A DNA stretch of 64,000 bases. Source: Bacteroidales bacterium. GTDB taxonomy: Bacteria; Bacteroidota; Bacteroidia; Bacteroidales; UBA932. Location: NCBI GenBank assembly GCA_017428245.1, contig JAFRRF010000041.1:19180-83179 (forward strand), written 5' to 3'. Below the pieces are notes generated by a model. The model had not been told where the DNA came from and searched no databases. It was given only the letters and a program-made list of their open reading frames with translations. How positions within the stretch are numbered: the first letter of the stretch is position 1; each line of letters begins with the position of its first letter. Positions 15,501 to 22,414 of the stretch are shown here, piece after piece. The translations under genes were made by a program, and so were the position numbers.

Positions 15501-17068
15501 CCTTCGGCATCGCCGGCCTGCTGCCGCAGCCGGAGAAAGTCGAGGTCCGCAAGGGAACCTTCCGCCTGCGTCCTTCGACCACCGTGACGGTCGAAGACGG
15601 CGACAGCAGCTTTGTGTCGCTGGTCAACTACCTGACCGGTCGCGTCGACCTGCGCGTGGCGGAGACCGCTCCCGAGAAGAACTATCTGAAGATCCGCAAA
15701 GGCCGCAACAACATCCCCCGCGAAGGCTATGTGATGGAGGTCGCGCCCGAGGGCATCACCATCTGGTGCACCGCCCCCAACGGGGCGTTCTATGCCCTCC
15801 AGACGCTGTTCCAGCTGATGCCCAACGCTGTCTATGCCGGCCGCTTCTCCGGCAAGGCCGACATCCCCTGCTGCCGCATTGAAGATTCGCCCCGCTTCGA
15901 ATACCGGGGCATGCACCTCGACGTCTGCAGCCATTTCTTCGGGGTGGATTTCATCAAGAAATACCTCGATGAACTGGCCATGCACAAATTCAACGTGTTC
16001 CACTGGCACCTGACCGAAGACCAGGGCTGGCGCATCGAGATCAAAAAATATCCGAAACTGACCGAAAAAGGCTCCGTCCGGCCATATACGGTGGTGGGCG
16101 ACCTGCATTCCCCGATCAACGACGGGACGCCCCACGGCGGCTTCTACACGCAGGAAGAGATCCGCGAAATCGTAAGGTATGCCGCGGATCGGTATATCAC
16201 CGTGCTGCCCGAAATCGAGATGCCGGGCCACGCACGCGCCGCCATCACCTGTTTCCCGGAGTTGAGCTGTTTCCCCGAACAGGAACATTCGCTGGCTACC
16301 AAATGGGGCATTTTCCGCGACGTGTACTGTCCCCGCGAAGAGACCTTCGCCTTCCTGGAAGACGTGCTTACGGAAGTGATGGAACTCTTCCCTTCGCCGC
16401 TGATCCACATCGGCGGCGACGAGTGTCCGAAATACAATTGGGAGCACAGCGAATTCTGCCAGCAACTGATGCGACGGGAAGGGCTGAAGAACGAGGAGGA
16501 ACTGCAGAGCTGGTTCATCCGCCGCATCGAGCGTTTCCTCAACAGTAAGGGCCGCAACATCATCGGCTGGGACGAGATCCTGCAGGGCGGTCTGGCACCG
16601 AACGCGGCCGTCATGTCGTGGCTTGGCGAGCAGGGCGGTATCGCGGCGGCGCGGCAGCACCACAACGTGGTGATGTGTCCGTACCAACGCTATTATCTCG
16701 ACTATTATCAGGTCGATCCCACGGAAGACGCCATCTCGATGGGCCATCTGGTTCCGTTGAAGGTGGTCTACGACTATGAGCCGGTGCCGGCCGTCCTCAC
16801 GGAAGAGGAGCAGGAATACATCATCGGCGTGGAGGGGACGGTCTGGACGGAATACATCAAAAATCCGGCGCGGGCCGAGTACATGGCCTTCCCGCGTGCC
16901 CTGGCCATCGCCGAGGCGGGCTGGACCCGCGGCCACGCGAAGGATTTCGAAGGGTTTACACAGCGGATGGAACGCCATTTCGCGCGCCTGGACGCCGCCG
17001 GTGTCAACTATTGCAGGAATTGGAATGTAACAGCATATCAAGATGAGACTTACGGAACAGCCTTCTAA
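12515..17068 (+). CDS. Giant lipoprotein: neutral-ceramidase-like domain fused to two GH20 hexosaminidase domains
   Basis: The 1517-residue protein has a lipoprotein signal ending AALLSC (Cys21). Residues about 28-455 resemble the neutral/alkaline ceramidase N-terminal family: HTHS (His115, His117), NYSCHP (His210), QGEPF (Glu372) and NSYLP (Tyr402) sit where zinc ligands occur in that family. Residues about 460-900 form a GH20 unit, with FHWHLTDDQGWR and HIGGDE (Asp736-Glu737, the substrate-assisted catalytic pair). A chitobiase-C-like beta module (about 930-1005, RYTTDGSVP) leads to a second complete GH20 unit with FHWHLTEDQGWR and HIGGDE (Asp1302-Glu1303). GH20 enzymes remove terminal beta-linked GlcNAc or GalNAc. 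The start overlaps no gene; a longer frame exists but lacks a signal. It overlaps murQ by 26 bases. The ceramidase assignment is by motif only; the domain may hydrolyse another amide or ester. Confidence 0.88.
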   Translation: MGRIGAKFWAACLLLAALLSCTPEGERYLCNYRVAEISTTDSTVLAGFAARNGLSDGVHRDLMSHCLVLQKNGEKICIISNDLMEVGIETADEIRKAISEQSGLPMDHILMHCIHTHSAPRTGGWCAEEGKPNYAYAQKVRRVVVENAVAAITDDAAFRPFEMEYGQGTSDINYNRCDKDGFCNKDAYVLRLVDPKSRKPIVSMVNYSCHPVSLGPGSYKVSTDFPGFSCDSLAKAWGGEVVHFTSASGNADPAYGIKKDVEAAERNGWQLATDLKDISFRKIPFDGSFTLKTSRIDLPYRADTITVDLIRQHVAEVTQWKNTVSASWVDDVNYWAKYTIEDIEAGLVENTLPFYVEAVNLGGVVLFFTQGEPFMEYKVALRERFPDTPLLFIAYTNGQNSYLPSKTAFEDTSGKYDYEVKQMHVYIGAPYPLSERMPDVYLDGITDIVREVLQPEESGLTSSIIPKPLHFEGASGCFSFEKGGAVAVEATDPLFREVADDFAATLRLPVAEAGSVIIRQVDGLATEAYRLTVSPETVIIEASAPNGAFYGTRSLLQLLPPQAMQRGALGCTVPCCRIDDAPAMEYRAIMADVARHFQPKEEIEKVIDILALHKINTFHWHLTDDQGWRIESKKYPLLVKAGPYYTQEDLREVVEYARRRYVTVVPEVELPGHALAALSAYPVFSYHPDSTIAIATDLGIYDEIFCPSDTTYTFFTDIFGELFDIFPSKYYHIGGDECPPDDGSQAAFIVRITEFLQAHGKEVIAWDEVVDRGATPGTIALSYRGHAPGKKALDKGMRTVFTPNRWCYLDYYQEEGDGYPSQPYFLPLSKVYNYYPVSDTVAASVRPRILGVEGCLWTEFVETPEHFEHMLFPRALALAETGWTPKYDRDYADFCRRLVAGLPRLDDAGIHYSRAFENVLFMHDDFEEDRYDNDRLNLRLDYPDAEIRYTTDGSVPTRQSLLYTGPAGRIAPGTTVRAQGFDRRTGKKVGQPVEKTFGIAGLLPQPEKVEVRKGTFRLRPSTTVTVEDGDSSFVSLVNYLTGRVDLRVAETAPEKNYLKIRKGRNNIPREGYVMEVAPEGITIWCTAPNGAFYALQTLFQLMPNAVYAGRFSGKADIPCCRIEDSPRFEYRGMHLDVCSHFFGVDFIKKYLDELAMHKFNVFHWHLTEDQGWRIEIKKYPKLTEKGSVRPYTVVGDLHSPINDGTPHGGFYTQEEIREIVRYAADRYITVLPEIEMPGHARAAITCFPELSCFPEQEHSLATKWGIFRDVYCPREETFAFLEDVLTEVMELFPSPLIHIGGDECPKYNWEHSEFCQQLMRREGLKNEEELQSWFIRRIERFLNSKGRNIIGWDEILQGGLAPNAAVMSWLGEQGGIAAARQHHNVVMCPYQRYYLDYYQVDPTEDAISMGHLVPLKVVYDYEPVPAVLTEEEQEYIIGVEGTVWTEYIKNPARAEYMAFPRALAIAEAGWTRGHAKDFEGFTQRMERHFARLDAAGVNYCRNWNVTAYQDETYGTAF

Positions 17069-17867
17069 GTACGACAACTTGGAAAAGAAATCCGTGATGG
17101 AGATCATTACGGACATCAACAACGAAGACAAGACGGTGGCCTATGCCATCGAAAAAGTGCTGCCCGACCTGGAGCGGCTCATAACGGCGATTGAAAAGCA
17201 ACTGAAGGCAGGCGGCCGGATGTTTTACGTCGGCTGCGGCACCGGCGGCCGCCTCTCGGTCCTCGACGTCGTGGAACTCCCCAATACCTACGGTATCGAT
17301 CCGGAAATGATCCAGACGGTCCTGGCCGGCGGTGTGGAGAACCTGGTCCTGGCCCTGGAAGAGGCCGAGGACGACATCGAGGAAGGCTGGCGCACGCTGG
17401 TGGAGAAACACCACGTCACCCCGAAAGACATCGTGGTCGGCATCTCGGCCAGCGGCACGACGCCCTATGTGCTCCATACCCTGCGGCATTGCCGGGAAAA
17501 CGGCATCCCGACCGGCAGTTTCGTCAACAATCCGCAGTCGCCTATTTCGGAATACTCCGACTATCCCGTCGAGGTGATCACGGGCACGGAATACATCACG
17601 GGCAGCACCCGGATGAAATGCGGCACGGCCCAGAAGATGATCTGCGACATGATCAGTTCGACTGTCCTGATCCGGCTGGGCCGGATCGAGGGTAACCGCA
17701 TGGTCAACGTCCGCCTGATCAACGACAAGGTGGTGGACCGTTCCGTGCGGATGTTCATGGAACGCAATCCATCGATTACGGACTACGATTACGTGAAGGA
17801 GATCATTGTCAAGACGGGCACTGTCAAGAAAGCGGAAGCCTATCTCAAGGAAAAAGGAGAACTATGA
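17043..17867 (+). CDS. murQ: N-acetylmuramic acid 6-phosphate etherase
   Basis: The 274-residue protein matches MurQ from its start (RLTEQPSKYDNLEKKSV) through the SIS-domain sugar-phosphate motifs MFYVGCGTGGRLSVLD and ISASGTTPYV, to TGSTRMKCGTAQKM near the active site. MurQ cleaves the D-lactyl ether of MurNAc-6-phosphate to give GlcNAc-6-phosphate in the cytosol, the committed step in recovering the peptidoglycan-specific sugar. The ATG lies inside the end of the hexosaminidase gene (26-base overlap) and the stop overlaps the kinase ATG (ATGA), so expression is tightly coupled. It is slightly shorter than many MurQ proteins (about 300). This gene is the strongest evidence that the locus handles MurNAc. 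Confidence 0.95.
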   Translation: MRLTEQPSKYDNLEKKSVMEIITDINNEDKTVAYAIEKVLPDLERLITAIEKQLKAGGRMFYVGCGTGGRLSVLDVVELPNTYGIDPEMIQTVLAGGVENLVLALEEAEDDIEEGWRTLVEKHHVTPKDIVVGISASGTTPYVLHTLRHCRENGIPTGSFVNNPQSPISEYSDYPVEVITGTEYITGSTRMKCGTAQKMICDMISSTVLIRLGRIEGNRMVNVRLINDKVVDRSVRMFMERNPSITDYDYVKEIIVKTGTVKKAEAYLKEKGEL

Positions 17868-18703
17868 TTCTGATTGCAGACAGCGGCGCCACCACCACCA
17901 CGTGGTGTGCCCTGGACCGCGGCGCGGTCGTGACACAGTTTGAGAGCGAAGGATACAATCCCAACTACATCACGCTCGACTATATGGTGGCCGATATCCG
18001 CAAGGCCCTTCCGGCGGACTTCGACCCGCGGACCGTGGATCACGTTTATTTCTACGGTGCGGGCGTGACGGAACTGCAGTACGGCTTCGTCCGCGAGGCG
18101 ATCGCGCAGGTGATGCCGGATGCGGAGATCTTCGTGGCAATGGACCTGCTGGCCTCCGCACGGGCCCTGCTCGGCCGTAAGCCCGGCTTCGCAGCCATCC
18201 TGGGCACAGGGACCAACAGTTGCCTGTACGACGGAGAGCGGATCACGCTCAACATCGATTCACTGGGCTTCATCCTCGGTGACGAGGGAAGCGGTGCCTA
18301 TATGGGCAAGCGTATGCTCGTCGATTACGTACGGGGCCGGGTCTCCGACGAGGCGCGCCGTGTGATCGAAGCGTCCGTTCCCTACAACGGCGACGAAATC
18401 ATCGACATCATCTACACCAAGCCGTTCCCGAACCGTTTCTGCGGGCAGTACGGCAAACTGATTCACGACAATCTGGCCATTCCGTATTTCCACGACCTGG
18501 CCGAAGATTCGTTCTGCCAGCTGTTCGAGCAGATCATCTCCCTGTACCCGGACTACCGGTCCTACGCGTTCAACTGCGTGGGCTCGGTCGGATGGTATTT
18601 CCAGGATGTGCTCCGTCCGGTCGTCGAACGCTACGGGATGCGCATAGGTAATCTGCTGCGCACTCCGATGGAAGGGCTGATCCGTTATCATCGGGAGGAC
18701 TAG
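17864..18703 (+). CDS. BadF/BcrA-type sugar kinase, likely MurNAc/GlcNAc kinase
   Basis: This 279-residue protein belongs to the BadF/BadG/BcrA/BcrD ATPase (ASKHA) family: the N-terminal phosphate loop ILIADSGATTTTW, the second phosphate motif AAILGTGTNSCLY and GFILGDEGSGAYMGKR near the adenosine site. Family members include N-acetylglucosamine kinases and the MurK kinase of Tannerella forsythia, which phosphorylates MurNAc at O6. Placement between murQ (4-base overlap) and a sugar transporter makes it the likely supplier of MurNAc-6-phosphate for MurQ. The gene symbol is withheld because GlcNAc kinase activity is equally possible. Confidence 0.87.
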   Translation: MILIADSGATTTTWCALDRGAVVTQFESEGYNPNYITLDYMVADIRKALPADFDPRTVDHVYFYGAGVTELQYGFVREAIAQVMPDAEIFVAMDLLASARALLGRKPGFAAILGTGTNSCLYDGERITLNIDSLGFILGDEGSGAYMGKRMLVDYVRGRVSDEARRVIEASVPYNGDEIIDIIYTKPFPNRFCGQYGKLIHDNLAIPYFHDLAEDSFCQLFEQIISLYPDYRSYAFNCVGSVGWYFQDVLRPVVERYGMRIGNLLRTPMEGLIRYHRED

Positions 18704-18706
18704 GCG

Positions 18707-19900
18707 ATGGCAGGCAGAAAATACGTCCTTCCGCTCTGCTTCATCGGCATGATGTTTTTCACGGTCGGGTTCGCGACCGGCATCAACGGCTATTTTGTGC
18801 CGTTCCTGGAGAACAATCTTCACTTGACTTCTTCGCAGAGCTACCTGGTCATCGCCGCGACGTTCATCGCCTTCCTGGTATTCAGTTTTCCGGCTGCGTC
18901 CATCATCGGGAAGATCGGTTACAGGAAGACCATGGCGCTGGCCTTTTTCCTTTTCGCCTGCGCGTTCGCCCTGTTCATCCCTGCGGCGCGGCTGGCGAGT
19001 TTCGCGCTCTATCTGCTGGCCTGCTTCCTCAGCGGCGTGGCCAATACCATCCTGCAGGCCGCCATCAATCCGTATGTCACGATCCTGGGCCCGATCGACA
19101 GCGCCGCCCGGCGGATCAGCATCATGGGCATCTGCAACTCGCTGGCCCTGGGCCTGCCTTCCGTGTTCATCGCCGCGGTGACCCGCAAGAGCATCGACAG
19201 TGTCGTGCTGGCCGACCTGGACCGGCCGTTCTGCATCATCATTGCCGCCGTCGTGCTGCTGGGCGTGCTGACGCTCTTCGCTCCGCTTGAGGAAATCAAG
19301 GCGGAAGGGGAGGAACACGAGGAGGATTGTCCGTATGCGGCCGGAAAGAAGTCGGTGTGGCAGTTCCCGCATCTGGTGCTGGGCGCACTGGCCCTGTTCG
19401 TCTATGTGGGCGTGGAGAACCTGGCCCTGCTGACCGTTTTGGATTATGCCCAGGACCTGGGCCTCTCCGATCCGGAAAAGTACACCGTTTTTCCGGGTAT
19501 CGGGATGGCGGTCGGCTATATCATCGGCATCATTCTGATACCCAGGTATATCTCGCAGGTGACGGCCCTTCGGGCCTGCACCTGGCTGGCAGTCGTCGAC
19601 TCACTGGCGATCGTACTTGCACCGCCTTCCGTTTCGATCTGGTGCGTGGCTTTCCTGAGCCTGGCCTGTTCGCTGATGTATCCGGCCATCTGGCCCCTTG
19701 CCATCACGGAACTCGGCAAGTTCACCAAGAAGGGCTCTTCCCTGCTGGTGGCCTCCATCGGCGGCGGCGCCCTGATTCCGCTGCTTTTCGGCGCTTTGAA
19801 GGATGCCGTCGGCAGCCAGTCCGCCTACTGGATTTGTCTGCCGTTCTATCTGTTGATTATGTACTATGCCTACCGGGGCTATAAGATCCGCACAAAATGA
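18707..19900 (+). CDS. MFS sugar transporter (FucP/NagP-like)
   Basis: The 397-residue protein is an integral membrane protein of about twelve helices. It begins KYVLPLCFIGMMFFTVGFATGINGYFVPFL, the FucP-type sugar MFS opening, and has the intracellular-loop motif GKIGYRKTM and LASFALYLLACFLSGVANTILQAAINPYVT. Relatives move fucose, GlcNAc or glucose with protons or sodium. It starts 3 bases after the kinase stop and overlaps the next gene by 4 bases. The most economical reading is inner-membrane uptake of free MurNAc or GlcNAc made by the periplasmic hydrolases, before phosphorylation. Substrate is inferred from neighbours only. Confidence 0.87.
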   Translation: MAGRKYVLPLCFIGMMFFTVGFATGINGYFVPFLENNLHLTSSQSYLVIAATFIAFLVFSFPAASIIGKIGYRKTMALAFFLFACAFALFIPAARLASFALYLLACFLSGVANTILQAAINPYVTILGPIDSAARRISIMGICNSLALGLPSVFIAAVTRKSIDSVVLADLDRPFCIIIAAVVLLGVLTLFAPLEEIKAEGEEHEEDCPYAAGKKSVWQFPHLVLGALALFVYVGVENLALLTVLDYAQDLGLSDPEKYTVFPGIGMAVGYIIGIILIPRYISQVTALRACTWLAVVDSLAIVLAPPSVSIWCVAFLSLACSLMYPAIWPLAITELGKFTKKGSSLLVASIGGGALIPLLFGALKDAVGSQSAYWICLPFYLLIMYYAYRGYKIRTK

Positions 19901-22401
19901 AAAGACTGTTTTACGTTTTCCTTGTCCTGCTTTTATCGGCGGTTCCCGTCATTGAAACGGAGGCCTGCACGACGGCCATTGTCTCGGCAGGCGCCAGTGC
20001 TTCGGGCCGGCCGTTGATCTGGAAACAGCGTGACACCGACAATCCGCACAATGTCGTGCAGTACGTCACGGGTGGAAAGTACGCCTACACGGCCATATTC
20101 AACGCATCCGACAAGAAGCGCAGGAGCGCCTATGCCGGCGCCAATGATGCGGGCTTCGTCATCATGAACAATCTTTCCTACAACCTGGCCGAAGAAACCT
20201 ATTCTTCCGTGGTGAACGGGCGTGTCATCTCCGAAGCGCTCGCCACGTGCAGTACGCTGGAGGAATTTGAACGGATGCTGGAGGAATGGCCGAAGCCCCG
20301 CAACATCGAGGCGAATTTCGGCGTGGCCGATGCTTTCGGCGGCGCCGCCTATTTCGAGGTGGGCGATACGAAGGTGGTCCGTTTCGACGTGGAACCGGGC
20401 GGTTGGCTGGTGCGCACCAACTTCTCGCTTGCGGGCCGGGACGGGGAGGGCTCCGGCATGGCACGCTATGAAACGGCGGAGTACCTGATGTCGCAGCACA
20501 CCGGCAAGTTCACCCCGGAATTCCTGATCGACGGGCTGGGACGCAGTTTCTATAACGCGGAGCTGGGTGCCGATATGCTGGCGGCGTCGCCGGCCGGCGT
20601 GGCGGTGGACCTGGATTTCATTCCGCGCTATACGTCGGTGTCGAGTGTCTGCATCGAGGGTGTGGGATCCGGTGACGATCCAGCTTCCGCCGTACTCTGG
20701 ACAGCTGTCGGTTATACGCCCTGTTGTTATGCGGTTCCGGTATGGGTGGCGGCCGGCTCAGACATTCCGTCGTTCCTTCTGCCGGAGGAAGGGTCGGAGA
20801 AAGGTTATGCCGCCGCCAATGTGCTCGCCGAAGAGTTGCTGCACTACGTCCATCCGGCCGACCGCGATGCCAAAGAGAAATATATCGATTTCCGCCGTCT
20901 GCAGCCCATCCTGCAGACAGTCCGCAAAGCAGAGGCCGTGGAGATGACGGCGGGCCGTGAACTCGACCGCCGGATGCATCGCACGGGCTTCGATGCCGAT
21001 GCTGTCAGCCGCTATAACCGGGAAGCGGAAAGCCGCTTCGCCGCTTTCCGGGCCGCCATGGATCCGAAAGCGCTGGAACAGGCCTTCCAAGGTCCCGTGC
21101 GGCACCAGTCTGTGACGCCGGATATGCTGGACCGTCTTGCCGCAAAGGCGAAGGACGTCCCGGACCGGGTCGGCGACCGTTTTCTGACGCAGGATCTGTA
21201 CAAGGCTTCGCTCAAGGAGGCCGTCGCCGCGGCGATGGATACGACGTGCACGTATTTTGTTCCCTCGCGCGGCATTACCGACCAGGACGAGTCGGGCCGC
21301 TGCTGGCTTTTCTCGACGCTCAACATCCTGCGCGCTGAGATGATCGCCCGCTACGATCTGGGCCCGTTCCAGTTTTCGCAGACCTTCGGCCAGTTCTACG
21401 ATATCCTGGAGAAGGCCAACCGTTGCCTGGAAAATGTCATCACCCATCGCAATGAGCCGATGGAAAGCCGCTACAACACCTGGCTCTTCAACAAGCCGAT
21501 CGGCGACGGCGGCCATTTCGCCAATGCGGCCCACATCATCGCCAAATACGGCATGGTGCCGCAGGAGGTGATGCCCGAACGTTTCAGCAGCACCGACAAT
21601 GTGTCGCTGATGAAGACCGTCACGCGGCTGCTCCGCCGCTACGGCCTCGAGCTGCGCGATGCTTCTGCCGAAGAGATTCAGACCGTGAAGGAGCAGGCCC
21701 TGGCCGACATCTACCGCCTGCTGGTCGCCACGCTGGGCGAACCGCCGCAGGAATTCGACTATACGCTGCGCGACAAGAACGGCCGCGTGCTCTCGGTGGC
21801 GCATTATACGCCGCAGTCGTTCCGCGATATCTATATTCCGCACGACCTGGAGGCCGACTACGCCATCTTTATGGACGATCCCACGCTGCCGTATTACCGG
21901 ATGTACGAAGTGGCGGAGAGCCGCAACTGCTACGAGTTTGCCAACTGGCGCTTCCTGAACGTGCCGATGTCCGACATCCGGAAGATGGGTGTCGCCTCGC
22001 TCGCGGGCGGCCGCCGTTTCTACATCTCGGCCGATACGATGCACGATTACCTGATGACTGAGGGCATCTATGACACGGAACTCTTCGCGCTGGATTCGCT
22101 GCTGGGCATCCGCACCGATATGCCGAAGGAAATGCAGGTCCGCAGCGCGGAGACCCGCTCGGTCCACGCCATCGCAGTGGCCGGCGTGAAACTCGACACG
22201 GCCGGCGAACCCGTGAAATGGGTGATCGAGAACAGCTACGGCCTGGTCCGCGGCTGGGGCGGCTACGTGGCCGCCTCCGATCCCTGGCTCCAGAAGTATC
22301 TCTACCGTCTGGTCGTGGAGAAACGCTTCGTGGACGAAGAATTGCTGAAACTCTTTGAAGGGCCGGTCGAAACGCTTCCGGCCTGGTATCCCAATTATTG
22401 A
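19897..22401 (+). CDS. Exported fusion: Ntn-hydrolase (C45/C59-like) plus aminopeptidase C (C1B)
   Basis: The 834-residue protein starts with a signal peptide ending ETEA before Cys24-Thr-Thr. The first half (about 24-350) resembles acyl-coenzyme A:6-APA acyltransferase and choloylglycine-hydrolase type Ntn enzymes, in which a cysteine exposed by cleavage is the nucleophile. The second half (about 430-830) is a bleomycin-hydrolase/PepC-type peptidase: DQDESGRCWLFST with oxyanion Gln463 and Cys469, VHAIAVAGV with His757, and IENSYG with Asn779, a complete catalytic triad. PepC enzymes are normally cytosolic aminopeptidases, so the exported fusion is unusual. Within this locus it could trim peptide stems or hydrolyse N-acyl bonds. 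The Ntn half is a weaker assignment than the peptidase half. Confidence 0.82.
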   Translation: MKRLFYVFLVLLLSAVPVIETEACTTAIVSAGASASGRPLIWKQRDTDNPHNVVQYVTGGKYAYTAIFNASDKKRRSAYAGANDAGFVIMNNLSYNLAEETYSSVVNGRVISEALATCSTLEEFERMLEEWPKPRNIEANFGVADAFGGAAYFEVGDTKVVRFDVEPGGWLVRTNFSLAGRDGEGSGMARYETAEYLMSQHTGKFTPEFLIDGLGRSFYNAELGADMLAASPAGVAVDLDFIPRYTSVSSVCIEGVGSGDDPASAVLWTAVGYTPCCYAVPVWVAAGSDIPSFLLPEEGSEKGYAAANVLAEELLHYVHPADRDAKEKYIDFRRLQPILQTVRKAEAVEMTAGRELDRRMHRTGFDADAVSRYNREAESRFAAFRAAMDPKALEQAFQGPVRHQSVTPDMLDRLAAKAKDVPDRVGDRFLTQDLYKASLKEAVAAAMDTTCTYFVPSRGITDQDESGRCWLFSTLNILRAEMIARYDLGPFQFSQTFGQFYDILEKANRCLENVITHRNEPMESRYNTWLFNKPIGDGGHFANAAHIIAKYGMVPQEVMPERFSSTDNVSLMKTVTRLLRRYGLELRDASAEEIQTVKEQALADIYRLLVATLGEPPQEFDYTLRDKNGRVLSVAHYTPQSFRDIYIPHDLEADYAIFMDDPTLPYYRMYEVAESRNCYEFANWRFLNVPMSDIRKMGVASLAGGRRFYISADTMHDYLMTEGIYDTELFALDSLLGIRTDMPKEMQVRSAETRSVHAIAVAGVKLDTAGEPVKWVIENSYGLVRGWGGYVAASDPWLQKYLYRLVVEKRFVDEELLKLFEGPVETLPAWYPNY

Positions 22402-22414
22402 TCCTTTCCGCCCT

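Noticed and set aside
12509..17131. A very long open frame antisense to the ceramidase/GH20 gene
   Set aside because: It mirrors the real gene in a GC-rich codon pattern, gives low-complexity His/Asp/Val-rich sequence with no recognisable domain, and has no promoter or gene-like start.
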